Source: Nodosilinea sp. LEGE 07298 (GTDB taxonomy: Bacteria > Cyanobacteriota > Cyanobacteriia > Phormidesmidales > Phormidesmidaceae). Taken from it: DNA of 64,000 bases. Position numbers and translations under genes: made by a program. Below are positions 37,689-48,204 of this stretch, piece by piece. Where the stretch lies: contig NZ_JADEXE010000001.1 in the NCBI RefSeq assembly GCF_015207265.1, positions 21,737 to 85,736 of the forward strand. The letters run 5' to 3'. Numbering within the stretch: the stretch's first letter is position 1; each line of letters begins with the position of its first letter. The notes under the pieces were generated by a model. The model worked only from the letters and a program-made list of their open reading frames with translations. It ran no database searches and had not been told where the DNA came from.

Positions 37689-38087
37689 CTAGGGAGAGTC
37701 TTTGGCGGCAGGCCGCGCCTCTGGCGGTTCAGACAAAATAATCACCACGCTAGTGCGGCCAGTTGCCAGGGTAGCATCGGTCAAAACATCGACTACCTGG
37801 CGATCGAGAACGGTCTCGACCATCTCAATAATCTGCGGGCGCAGGGCGGTGGCAAGGTCGCTTCTGACCTGTTCGGCCAACTCTGACTGACCTTCGTCTA
37901 GTAGCAGTTGTTCGGGTTTGGTCACCGAGTCTTCAACGATAAATAGCAGTTTTTCTTCTAGGATTTGGCAGGTGATTTTGCCGGGGGTATGGTTGAGATT
38001 TTCGCGGTACAGCCGCTGAAACCGCTGGGTCAGCCTGCGCTGAAGCTGACCCAGTGTGGGCAACAGAGTAGAGGGGGTGGTGTCCAT
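37689..38087 (-). CDS. DUF2294 (MpsC-like) domain protein
   Basis: A 132-aa protein with the DUF2294 fold: LTQRFQRLYRENLNHTPGKITCQILEEKLLFIVEDSVTKPEQLLL, then a long helix and RQVVDVLTDATLATGRTSVVIILSE. In Firmicutes the related MpsC is linked to a sodium-motive system, but in cyanobacteria the role of this domain is unknown and it is often beside signalling genes, as here. It is acidic, soluble and without membrane helices. The ATG at 38087 is preferred over an upstream frame opening at 38126. It lies downstream of the NarL-type regulator on the same strand with 135 bases between. Confidence 0.72.
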   Translation of the reverse strand: MDTTPSTLLPTLGQLQRRLTQRFQRLYRENLNHTPGKITCQILEEKLLFIVEDSVTKPEQLLLDEGQSELAEQVRSDLATALRPQIIEMVETVLDRQVVDVLTDATLATGRTSVVIILSEPPEARPAAKDSP

Positions 38088-38222
38088 AGGGGTGCGTCGG
38101 GGTTTGACAACCGGTCGTAAGCCCAAACCTTGAGAGTTATGAACGGTTGTGAAATTATTTAACCATGACTCTAGATGACACAGCTAACTAAAATTTGAGC
38201 AGCCCTAGAGCCTTCGTGCAGC

Positions 38223-38936
38223 CTAGGTCACCAAACCCGATCGCAAGGCCCGCACGGCGGCCTTGGTGCGATCATCTACCCCTAGCTTGTTGAGAATGCT
38301 GCGCACGTGAGTCTTAACAGTACCTACGGTAATGTAAGAGCGCTCAGCAATCTCAGCGTTGCTGCACCCGCCGACAATCAGCTCGAGAATTTCTAGCTCG
38401 CGCTCGGTTAGCGGGTACGATTCTAAAATTTGCTCAAACTCAGGCTCTACTGCTTCAATTGCAACGGTGCGGTTGTTTGCGGCTAAGGCCCCAGCCGGAG
38501 TTTTGCGCACCTGGCGTAGTACCACGGTGGCTACAGCGGGATCGATCCACGAGTTGCCCTCGTAGGTTTCGCGCACGGCTACAATCAGATCGTCTAGCTC
38601 AGTTTGCTTCATGCAGTAGGAGTCTGCCCCGGCCGCAAAAGCGGCCATAACAGCGGCTTCACTGTCGTGCATGGTCAACATGAGCACGCGGGTAGGGTTT
38701 TCACTGTCGCCCTGGCTCTGGCGCAGACGCTCTACCAGCTCAATGCCGTCGATGTCGGGCAAGCCGATATCGACAATCGCAATGTCAGGATGTTCGGTTT
38801 CGAGCAGGCTGAGTCCCCGTGCTCCGTTGGCAGCTTCGCCGACTACGGTCATACCGGGTACTCGCTGGAGGGCCGCCTTCAGGCCTAACCGGGTAAGGTC
38901 ATGATCTTCAATTAATACGATGCGAATATCTGTCAT
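38223..38936 (-). CDS. NarL/FixJ-type response regulator
   Basis: A 237-aa transcription factor. The receiver starts IRIVLIEDHDLTRLGLKAAL, with phospho-acceptor Asp56 in IAIVDIGLPDIDGIEL and the Thr/Lys positions in VLMLTMHD and SYCMKQTE. A linker of about 40 residues precedes the LuxR-type HTH (about 172-232): LTEREILELIVGGCSNAEI-type core and YITVGTVKTHVRSILNKLGV. The DNA-binding half is intact. It starts at ATG 38936 and is divergent from the ethylene-receptor kinase 360 bases away, the most obvious candidate for its cognate sensor. Confidence 0.9.
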   Translation of the reverse strand: MTDIRIVLIEDHDLTRLGLKAALQRVPGMTVVGEAANGARGLSLLETEHPDIAIVDIGLPDIDGIELVERLRQSQGDSENPTRVLMLTMHDSEAAVMAAFAAGADSYCMKQTELDDLIVAVRETYEGNSWIDPAVATVVLRQVRKTPAGALAANNRTVAIEAVEPEFEQILESYPLTERELEILELIVGGCSNAEIAERSYITVGTVKTHVRSILNKLGVDDRTKAAVRALRSGLVT

Positions 38937-39296
38937 AGGTAGCCCCCTAAATGAGGCATTGAAAAAGCTGCGGGCTATACTGGTGCCCAGGGTTTTCTGA
39001 TTATGCGGCAACTCTAGAAGGCTGGCACGTATCTTCGGGATGACCTACCGTGCCTTTGGCCTCTCTCTAAGGATAGACCCTGTACTCCTTAGGACATGGT
39101 ATTCCAGAAAGATTAAAAACGCGCTTGTCTCTCCTTAGAATTGTCTTTCCCCTCTGTAAATAGTACTGAATTAAGGCTGGTGGGCCTTGCCTTCGGTAAA
39201 TCAAGGCTTTTGGCGTTGGCCCTACTGGACCGGTCTTAGACTATTGCAAAACGTTTATTTCAGTAACACCTATTTCTCCCTAAGAAGGATAGTGCC
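38937..39296. other. 360-bp divergent spacer between the NarL-type regulator and the ethylene-receptor kinase
   Basis: It contains an inverted repeat CTAAGGA...TCCTTAG (39067-39092) and a third CTCCTTAG copy at about 39133-39140, so the element occurs three times in 75 bases. These could be binding sites for the adjacent regulator. AAGAAGGA at 39282-39289 is the ribosome binding site of the kinase gene. Confidence 0.5.
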
Positions 39297-41420
39297 ATGG
39301 TTGAGTACTGGCAGGCTCTACTGTCGGGGCCATTTATTCCTCACGGGCACTGCTACCTGTGGCGGCCGGGGCTGGTGTGGCTACACCTGTTATCAGATGC
39401 CCTGATTGCGCTGTCGTACTGGATGATTGCGGGGGCGCTAGTGTACTTTGTGCGGCGGCGACCCGATGTGCCCTTTAAGCCGCTGTTTTGGCTGTTTGCA
39501 GCGTTCATTACCGCTTGCGGTACCACTCACCTGCTGGAGGTGTGGACGCTGTGGTTCCCGACCTACTGGGTGTCGGGGGCAATGAAGGCCGTGACGGCGC
39601 TGGTCTCGCTCTACACGGCGCTAGAGCTAGTACCCCGGCTGCCGCTGGCGCTGGCACTGCCTAATCTGACTCAGCTGATGAATATGAACCAGGCGCTGCA
39701 GAGCGAGATTAGCGATCGCAAGCAGGCCGAGGCCAGCCTGCGCACGGCTGAAAGCGAGGTTAGGCAGCTCAACCAAACCCTAGAAGAGCGGGTGCAGCAC
39801 CGTACCGCCCAGCTGGAGGAGGCTAATCAGCAGATTGAAACCCTGCTGGAGCAGGAGCGGCGCGATCGCACCACTCTGCAACAGGCCAAAGATGACCTGC
39901 AAGATACGGCGGAGCGGCTAAATTTAGCCCTCAGCGCCGCCCAAATGGGGTCATGGGACTGGCACCTCGATCGCGACATTCAGATCTGGTCGCCTCAGAC
40001 CGAGCGCATTATGGGTTTAGAACCTGGCACCAGGCCACAGACGGCTGCGGTTTGGGCCGAACGGGTGCACCCCGACGACCTGCCCACCATAGAGGGGCTG
40101 GTCAAGGAGGCGATCGCTACTCAGTCCGAATTTGCCGGGCAATACCGCCTGCACTGGCCCGACCACACCTGTCGCTGGGTCAGCGCCTACGGTCGCGTGG
40201 TAGACGTTAAAGAAGGGCGCAGCCAGCGCATGGTCGGAGTGATGCAGGACATTACCGCCGCTAAGCAGGCTGAGCTGTCGCTGCAAGCCAGCGAAACTCG
40301 ATTTCGGGCGGTGTTTGAGCAAGCGGCAGTGGGTATGGCTCGCCTCGATTTGCAGGGGCACTGGATTCAAGTCAACCAAAAGCTCTGCGATATTTTGGGT
40401 TACCAGCCCCAAGCGCTGATCGATCGCCACTTTCAAGACATCACCTACGAGGGCGACAAACGCCAAGATGAGCACCATTACCAACAGCTGATCACCGGAG
40501 AGCAAACCTCCTGCCAATTTGAGAAGCGCTACCTGCGCCAAGACGGCACCCCCCTGTGGACCCTAGTCACGGTCTCGGTAGAAAGCGACGATGCCGCAGG
40601 CCCCACCGCCATGATTGCCATCATCGAAGATATCGGAGACCGCAAGGCCGCCCGCGAAGAGCTGCTGCACCGAGCCGACGAAATGGCCAGTACCAACCTG
40701 GTGCTGGCTCACACCACGGCCATGCTAGAGCAGCGCAACGCTGAGCTAGACCAGTTTGCCTACGTCGCCTCCCACGATCTCAAAGCGCCCCTGCGCGCTA
40801 TCTCTAACCTGGCCGAATGGATTGGCGAAGATCTGGGCAACCAGCTACCGCCCGAGAATCAGCGCCAGCTCGATCTACTGCGTAGCCGGGTGGAGCGCAT
40901 GGAAGCGCTGATCAATGGACTGCTGGAATACTCGCGGGTGGGCCGCCGCCAGCGCAGCATTGTGGCGGTCGATCTCAATGAGTTGCTGAGCAATGTTGTC
41001 GATTCTCTGGCCCCGCCCGAATCGTTTGTAGTTGATCTACCGACCGGCTTGCCCACGCTCTATAGCCACAAAACGGCCCTGGGCCAGGTCTTTGCCAACC
41101 TGATTAACAACGCCATTAAGCACCACCACCGCGACCAGGGCAGCGTGCGCGTTAGCTGGCGCGATCGGGGCAAGTGGCTCGAATTTGCCGTTGCTGACGA
41201 TGGCCCTGGCATTGCCCCCCAGTACCACGACAAAATTTTCACCATTTTTCAAACCCTTAAAGCCCGCGACGACTTTGAAAGCACTGGTGTGGGCCTAGCC
41301 GTGGTGAAAAAAATTATCGAAGCCGAAAAAGGTCGCGTCTGGCTTACGTCTACCGTGGGCGAGGGCACTACCTTCTACTTCACCTGGCCTTTCATCAAGA
41401 CCCCACCGGCCCAGGATTAA
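39297..41420 (+). CDS. etr1: Ethylene-receptor-type hybrid-free histidine kinase (ETR1 domain, PAS x2, HisKA, HATPase)
   Basis: A 707-aa membrane sensor kinase. The first 115 residues form three helices matching the ETR1 ethylene-binding domain. The residues needed in plant ETR1 for Cu(I)/ethylene binding are all present at the same spacing: Asp34, Tyr41, Ile71, Cys74 and His78 (ACGTTHL), equivalent to ETR1 D25, Y32, I62, C65 and H69. A coiled coil (about 125-205) leads to two PAS/PAC modules (about 205-325 and 330-455), then HisKA with FAYVASHDLKAPLRA (phospho-acceptor His493) and an HATPase with N, G1 and G2 boxes (NLINNAIKHH, VADDGPGIAP, GVGLAVVKKI). It resembles Synechocystis SynEtr1 (slr1212). 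No receiver is fused, so a separate regulator is needed. Confidence 0.93.
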   Translation: MVEYWQALLSGPFIPHGHCYLWRPGLVWLHLLSDALIALSYWMIAGALVYFVRRRPDVPFKPLFWLFAAFITACGTTHLLEVWTLWFPTYWVSGAMKAVTALVSLYTALELVPRLPLALALPNLTQLMNMNQALQSEISDRKQAEASLRTAESEVRQLNQTLEERVQHRTAQLEEANQQIETLLEQERRDRTTLQQAKDDLQDTAERLNLALSAAQMGSWDWHLDRDIQIWSPQTERIMGLEPGTRPQTAAVWAERVHPDDLPTIEGLVKEAIATQSEFAGQYRLHWPDHTCRWVSAYGRVVDVKEGRSQRMVGVMQDITAAKQAELSLQASETRFRAVFEQAAVGMARLDLQGHWIQVNQKLCDILGYQPQALIDRHFQDITYEGDKRQDEHHYQQLITGEQTSCQFEKRYLRQDGTPLWTLVTVSVESDDAAGPTAMIAIIEDIGDRKAAREELLHRADEMASTNLVLAHTTAMLEQRNAELDQFAYVASHDLKAPLRAISNLAEWIGEDLGNQLPPENQRQLDLLRSRVERMEALINGLLEYSRVGRRQRSIVAVDLNELLSNVVDSLAPPESFVVDLPTGLPTLYSHKTALGQVFANLINNAIKHHHRDQGSVRVSWRDRGKWLEFAVADDGPGIAPQYHDKIFTIFQTLKARDDFESTGVGLAVVKKIIEAEKGRVWLTSTVGEGTTFYFTWPFIKTPPAQD

Positions 41421-41659
41421 CGCAACTTTAATCCCAAAACCCCAAATCCGACTTACAAAAACCCCGCTTGGCAACCGATATTGGGTAGGGGCATAACTTT
41501 GTGTCGCCTGCAGGGGGGACAACCTTACAGCGCGTGACACACTGCAATGCCCCTACAAACCTGACGTTGGACAGACCACGAGATGCTGGATTAAAACGAG
41601 TTTCCGTAGTTCGCTTCGCTAAGATAGCAATGCTCTTCGCCCTTAACGCTTAACTTATT

Positions 41660-42268
41660 GTGACCCAGCCGCCTTCCAGCCCCAATCCGCAGCCAGACCC
41701 ACCCTTCGAACCTCTGACCCGAATGCAGGTGCTGGCGGCTATGGGCGTTACGGCAGTCGTGCTGCTGTTGATTTCGAAAATCTGGCTGTACTTTGACCCA
41801 GCGGAGCTGCTGCCGCTGCGACTGTCGCTACAGGACGGGCTGCTGGGTCTGGGCCTGGGCCTAGTGATTACTTTAGCCAGCGGTGCAGTTTACCGACTGT
41901 GGCCAGCCTATCGCCACAGTGCCGATACCTATCTGAGCATGGTGCTGCAGCCCCTACAGTGGCCCGATCTAATCTGGCTGGGGCTGCTACCGGGGTTGAG
42001 CGAAGAGCTGCTGTTTCGCGGAGTGATGCTGCCCGCGATCGGGCTTAATACTCTAGGAATTGTGGTGTCGGCGGCCAGCTTTGGGGTGCTGCACCTGAGT
42101 AGTTTGCAGCAGTGGACCTACGTAGTTTGGGCCACGGCCGTTGGCCTGGTGCTGGCGATCGGGGCGGTGCTGACGGGCAACCTGCTGGTGCCGATTGTGG
42201 CCCACACGGTAACAAACCTGGTTTCTAGTGCCATATGGAAGCTACGCCAGCAGCGTACTCCAGCATGA
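41660..42268 (+). CDS. CPBP-family intramembrane glutamic protease
   Basis: A 202-aa membrane protein with about five hydrophobic segments and a Pro-rich N-terminus. The active-site motif is EELLFRG (Glu115, Glu116, Arg120) in LPGLSEELLFRGVMLP. The later ASFGVLHLS and LVPIVAHTVTN segments provide the two conserved His positions. The family includes Rce1-like CAAX proteases and bacteriocin-immunity proteins; cyanobacterial members have no settled substrate. The start is GTG at 41660. It is in the same direction as the ethylene-receptor kinase, 239 bases downstream. Confidence 0.82.
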   Translation: MTQPPSSPNPQPDPPFEPLTRMQVLAAMGVTAVVLLLISKIWLYFDPAELLPLRLSLQDGLLGLGLGLVITLASGAVYRLWPAYRHSADTYLSMVLQPLQWPDLIWLGLLPGLSEELLFRGVMLPAIGLNTLGIVVSAASFGVLHLSSLQQWTYVVWATAVGLVLAIGAVLTGNLLVPIVAHTVTNLVSSAIWKLRQQRTPA

Positions 42269-42278
42269 TTTAGGGGTT

Positions 42279-42350
42279 CACGGTACAGGGTTTACGGTTT
42301 TAAGGAGCACGCCTGTACCGTAAACCCTGTGCTCTAAACCCTGTACCGTG
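42279..42350. repeat. Three-copy inverted repeat with two alternative hairpins after the CPBP gene
   Basis: CACGGTACAGGGTTTA (42279-42294) is perfectly complementary to 42335-42350, and ACAGGGTTTACGG (42285-42297) is perfectly complementary to 42318-42330. The left arm can pair with only one of the two right copies at a time. The same CCGTAAACCCTGTACC element recurs at 61209-61224. It lies 11 bases after the CPBP stop; the remainder of the gap to 42631 holds no convincing gene. Confidence 0.8.
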
Positions 42351-42631
42351 CTGCATACAGTTGTCAGGGATCGTTGGTATTGTCAACAGAATTCGGGTTT
42401 TGGTATACCGCTATCCAAAAAATCTGTTTATTCTGTCAAGAGAGCATGGCGCTGGGCGCACCCTCGACGTTGCTCTCGCAAATAAAGTCGGTAGATCACG
42501 AGTGTTTTTGTGAGTGTCTACCTTTACCGGCAGGTACTCAGCTTGCTGAGGAGCAAAACCAGCTCAATATTTGCGATTTAGCTAACTCCCACTAACCCCT
42601 TAGCCCTGATTGGGATGTGAACAGGTTGTCG

Positions 42632-43117
42632 ATGGATTGCAGTGCTATTCAATTTCAGTACACCGATCAATTTTCTACGGCTGATTTAGACCAGCTGGTA
42701 AGTCTGTTTCAGGCGGCGGCGTTTTGGGCCAAAGATCGCACCCGAGCTGATATGGAAACCGCGATCGCCCACAGCTACCCCATCGTTACCGCCTGGGATG
42801 GCGACCAGCTAATTGGGTTTTCCCGCGCTACCTCCGACGGGGTGTTTCGCGCCACCATTTGGGATGTGGTGATTTCGCCCGACTACCAGGGTGGCGGGCT
42901 GGGCCGCAGATTGGTCGAAACCCTGGTAGCTCACCCCCACATGAGCCGGGTCGAGCGGGTATATCTGATGACCACCCACCAGCAGGGCTTTTACAAGCGC
43001 ATTGGCTTTGAAGAAAATGCCTCAACCACGATGGTGCTCTACAACAGCGCCGAATTTGAAATGCTGCCGCCCCTGGGCTCACCGGCTGAGGTCCTCTCTG
43101 AAGTCACGGTTGGTTAA
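42632..43117 (+). CDS. GNAT-family N-acetyltransferase
   Basis: A 161-aa acetyltransferase with the acetyl-CoA pyrophosphate loop YQGGGLGRRLVETLV and family strands IWDVVISPDY before it; GFYKRIGFEENASTTMVLY closes the fold. It resembles the Ycf52/NSI group of chloroplast and cyanobacterial acetyltransferases, for which the targets are proteins or small amines; the specific target here is unknown. ATG 42632 (MDCSAIQF) is preferred over GTG 42617 because AGG lies at the right distance. It is monocistronic. Confidence 0.82.
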   Translation: MDCSAIQFQYTDQFSTADLDQLVSLFQAAAFWAKDRTRADMETAIAHSYPIVTAWDGDQLIGFSRATSDGVFRATIWDVVISPDYQGGGLGRRLVETLVAHPHMSRVERVYLMTTHQQGFYKRIGFEENASTTMVLYNSAEFEMLPPLGSPAEVLSEVTVG

Positions 43118-43229
43118 GAACCCACTACCGTAACCTAACCCTGGTAGCGAGTAAGGTACGCTACCATTTTGTAGGCATGCTTCCGTGGCGGAGCCCCCGT
43201 TAACATTAGGCAACATTAGGCCAAATTCA

Positions 43230-44300
43230 ATGCACCAAACCCAGGATCTTCACGTTGTTGAGACTCGCCCTCTAGTTAGCCCAGCGCTGCTGCACCACGA
43301 GTTTCCTATGTCGGCTGAGGCAGCGACCTTGGTGGCCGAGGCCCGCGATCGCATTCGCCACATTCTCTACAACGAAGACCGCCGCCTGCTGGTCATTGTT
43401 GGCCCCTGCTCGGTGCACGACATCGACGCCGCCTACGAATACGGCCAAAAGCTGGTCAACCTGCGCCACGAGCTATCGGGCCAACTCGAAATTGTTATGC
43501 GAGTCTACTTTGAAAAGCCCCGCACCAACGTGGGCTGGAAGGGGCTGATCAACGACCCCCACCTCGACGGCAGCTACGACATCAACACCGGCCTGCGCCT
43601 GGCTCGCAAGCTGCTGCTCGACCTGGCCCAGCTGGGGCTGCCTGCCGCCACTGAGCTGCTCGACCCGGTCACGCCCCAATACATTGCTGACCTAATTGCC
43701 TGGACCGCGATCGGTGCTCGCACCACCGAAAGCCAGACCCACCGCGAAATGGCCTCGGGCCTCTCGATGCCGATTGGCTTTAAGAACAGCACCGACGGCA
43801 GCCTGCAAGCCGCCATGAACGCTATGGTGGCCGCCAGCCGCCCCCACCACTTTTTGGGCATTAACCAGAGTGGTCTGGCCAGTATTGTCACCACCACCGG
43901 TAACCCCGATGGGCATCTGGTGCTGCGCGGCGGCAAGGGCGGCCCCAACTTTAGCGGTGACCACGTTGCCCAAGCCGCCGAAGAGATGGCCAAGCTCAAG
44001 CTCAACCACCGCATGATGGTTGACTGCAGCCACGCCAACGCCAACAAAGACCACAACCGCCAAACTACCGTGCTCGACGACATCGCTGCCCAGGTGCGCG
44101 GCGGCTCGCGCCACATTCTCGGCGTGATGATTGAGAGCCACATTAAGGCGGGCAGTCAGCCCATCCCCGACAATCTGCGGGAGCTGACCTACGGCCAGAG
44201 CATTACCGATGCCTGCGTTGACTTCGACACCACCGCCGCTATGCTGCGGAAACTGGCCAGCGCGGTAGAGCCCTCGTTGCAGACCGCATCGCTGGGCTAA
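43230..44300 (+). CDS. aroG: 3-deoxy-7-phosphoheptulonate (DAHP) synthase, class I
   Basis: A 356-aa TIM-barrel enzyme that condenses phosphoenolpyruvate with erythrose-4-phosphate, the first shikimate-pathway step. Motifs: LLVIVGPCSVHDIDAAYEYGQKL, MRVYFEKPRTNVGWKGLINDPHLDGSYDIN, GARTTESQTHREMASGLSMPIGFKNSTDGSL and MVDCSHANANKDHNRQ (metal ligands). The E. coli AroF/G/H-type length and layout suggest feedback inhibition by an aromatic amino acid, but which one cannot be told. ATG 43230 (MHQTQDLHVV) is used; the frame upstream to 43185 is not conserved. Confidence 0.95.
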   Translation: MHQTQDLHVVETRPLVSPALLHHEFPMSAEAATLVAEARDRIRHILYNEDRRLLVIVGPCSVHDIDAAYEYGQKLVNLRHELSGQLEIVMRVYFEKPRTNVGWKGLINDPHLDGSYDINTGLRLARKLLLDLAQLGLPAATELLDPVTPQYIADLIAWTAIGARTTESQTHREMASGLSMPIGFKNSTDGSLQAAMNAMVAASRPHHFLGINQSGLASIVTTTGNPDGHLVLRGGKGGPNFSGDHVAQAAEEMAKLKLNHRMMVDCSHANANKDHNRQTTVLDDIAAQVRGGSRHILGVMIESHIKAGSQPIPDNLRELTYGQSITDACVDFDTTAAMLRKLASAVEPSLQTASLG

Positions 44301-44502
44301 GGGATATGGCCCAAAATAAAGCACCCACTAGACAGTCTGCTCAACTATGGACTCTCGCTTATGCGGGAATGACGCCGGAATGTTAGTTGTGTGCAAGTTC
44401 CCAAATCGGTAATGTCACAAGTATTTGTAGACATACGGCCTGGTGGCAAGTTCTACCGTAGGTCAGTCTTACAATGGGGAAAATCTACATGAATAGCTGA
44501 CT

Positions 44503-44736
44503 ATGTTAGACGCTCCAGACGCGCGTGCGCAAATTTATCGCTATGTCGATCAGCTCTCCCAAGAGCGGCTGGTAGTGGTGCTAGATTTTCTCTCGTATCT
44601 AGTAGAGCGTGAGGATAACGACGCTACGAAAGAGCTTTTGGCGCTGCCGGGATTTGTAGCTGAGCTAAAGTCCGCTGAGCAAGAGGCTGATGCAGGCGAG
44701 TTAGCCGACTGGAGAGTTCTCCGTAGTGATATATAG
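44503..44736 (+). CDS. Antitoxin of a RelE/ParE-type module
   Basis: A 77-aa acidic protein: QIYRYVDQLSQERLVVVLDFLSYLVERED followed by an acidic tail. This layout, one helical dimerisation segment and a charged C-terminal tail that wraps the toxin, is common among small antitoxins paired with RelE-like toxins; no HTH or ribbon-helix-helix motif is obvious. It overlaps the toxin frame by 11 bases (44726-44736), so the two are translationally coupled. Confidence 0.78.
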   Translation: MLDAPDARAQIYRYVDQLSQERLVVVLDFLSYLVEREDNDATKELLALPGFVAELKSAEQEADAGELADWRVLRSDI

Positions 44737-44989
44737 GGTTAGGCTAGTCAACAGAGCAGCTAAGTTCTTTAAATCGGTAGATCCTTCCTTATCAAAACGC
44801 CTAGCCAGGGCTTTTGAGGTCTTGGAAGAAAGCCCGCGTCAGCATCCTAATATCAAGGCGCTTAAAGGTGAGCTAGCCGGACGTTACCGGTATCGGGTAG
44901 GAGACTATCGGGTTATTTATCGCATTGATGACGATGCTGCAGACGTTATCGTCCTGTTGATTAAGCATCGACGAGATGCTTATGAGTAG
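44726..44989 (+). CDS. RelE/ParE-type toxin
   Basis: An 87-aa basic protein with the RelE-superfamily outline: MIYRVRLVNRAAKFFKSVDPSLSKRL, IKALKGELAGRYRYRVGDYRVIYRIDDD and VIVLLIKHRRDAYE. The RYRYRVGDYRVIY stretch and the final H-R-R-D-x-Y match mRNA-interferase toxins of the RelE group. It would cleave mRNA on the ribosome when free of antitoxin. The start is GTG at 44726, inside the antitoxin 3' end. A strong terminator lies about 160 bases downstream. Confidence 0.85.
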   Translation: MIYRVRLVNRAAKFFKSVDPSLSKRLARAFEVLEESPRQHPNIKALKGELAGRYRYRVGDYRVIYRIDDDAADVIVLLIKHRRDAYE

Positions 44990-45005
44990 AACCATGGGCT
45001 ATTGG

Positions 45006-45110
45006 TTAGTGAGGTAAAAAGACTCGCCCACTAGGCAAAAAGGCTTGTTCACTAGGCAAAGAACCTTGTCAGTCAGGCACATTCCTAAATGGACTTGGCT
45101 GCTAGGTGAT
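45006..45110. repeat. Degenerate ~21-bp tandem repeat with a CACTAGGCAAA core
   Basis: CACTAGGCAAA occurs at 45029-45039 and 45050-45060 (period 21); weaker copies appear at about 45008 (TTAGTGAGGTAAAAA), 45070 (CAGTCAGGCAC) and 45099 (TGCTAGGTGA). It lies between the toxin stop and the terminator. Confidence 0.5.
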
Positions 45111-45147
45111 GAGGTTCGTTCCACTCGATTTAGATATCTGCAGATGT

Positions 45148-45188
45148 GCGAAGCCTCAGCCTGTTATTCGGGCTGAGGCTTCGCTTTT
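45148..45188 (+). terminator. Terminator between the toxin-antitoxin operon and katG
   Basis: A perfect 14-bp stem (45148-45161 with 45171-45184) and a 9-nt loop, followed by TTTT on the plus strand. It serves the plus-strand toxin-antitoxin transcript and may also protect the katG 3' end. Confidence 0.88.
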
Positions 45189-45208
45189 AAGGTTGCGTGG
45201 GGCTACGT

Positions 45209-47593
<2,385 letters not shown>

Positions 47594-47643
47594 TTAGGTG
47601 CGTTTGTTTCTTCTCTGCGTGACTGTTCTTCCTTAGGTTTTCC

Positions 47644-48204
47644 TTAAACAGAGAGCATTGTTCGCCACATTTGCATTAGCACAGCCATTTGCTTGGGTCT
47701 CTGAGCCAATGGATTAATATAGTTCAACATGGTTTCGGCATTTGAAACCATAGGCATAGTCTCAAAGTCATCTCGTTCTACGAACATTTTTTCAATCACT
47801 CCGTCTTTCACCAGCATGGAATAGCGCCGAGAACGATACCCCATCCCTTGACTAGAAAGATTTATCACCATCCCCATCGCGCGGGTAAAGTCACCATTCA
47901 CATCGGGAATAAAGTGCACCTGGTCGGCTCCTTCTTCTTGAGCCCAACTCGCCAGTGAAAACGGATCGTTGACCGAAATGCAAAGGATTTTATCGACTCC
48001 GTTGGCTCGAAATACTTGAGCATACTCGTTGTAGCCCAATAGCTGAATGGGAGAATGCGGGCATGTAAAGGCTCCCGGCACCGCAAATACAACTACGGTT
48101 TTGTGATCAAAAAGATCCGCTGTCGAAATGTTATGCCATCCCACCCCTTCGAATACCCGAAAAGTTACGTGAGGGACACGCTGGCCCTTATGATTGAGTA
48201 CCAT
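47644..48204 (-). CDS. Peroxiredoxin-family protein with a shifted/lost peroxidatic cysteine
   Basis: A 186-aa Prx5-like protein paralogous to the one at 23.6 kb, with the same order of motifs: LFDHKTVVVFAVPGAFT, LGYNEYAQVFRANGV, ILCISVNDPFSLASW, MGYRSRRYSMLV. The active-site loop reads PGAFTCPHSPIQ, where the family has [12 protein letters not shown]. The peroxidatic position (residue 50) is therefore His, and a Cys lies two residues earlier (Cys48); Cys75 is the other conserved Cys. The sequence is unambiguous in the DNA. It may have altered chemistry, or be a sensor or chaperone. Its position next to katG keeps it in a peroxide context; cotranscription with katG is likely. Confidence 0.85.
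   Translation of the reverse strand: MVLNHKGQRVPHVTFRVFEGVGWHNISTADLFDHKTVVVFAVPGAFTCPHSPIQLLGYNEYAQVFRANGVDKILCISVNDPFSLASWAQEEGADQVHFIPDVNGDFTRAMGMVINLSSQGMGYRSRRYSMLVKDGVIEKMFVERDDFETMPMVSNAETMLNYINPLAQRPKQMAVLMQMWRTMLSV

Noticed and set aside
42374..42595. 73-codon plus-strand frame between the CPBP and GNAT genes
   Set aside because: No ribosome binding site, no recognised domain and no composition support; the region is better described as spacer.
44330..44400. Possible IS remnant near ATGCGGGAATGACGCCGG (about 44357-44374)
   Set aside because: The short string resembles a common dispersed bacterial repeat but has no terminal inverted repeats, target duplication or transposase fragment.
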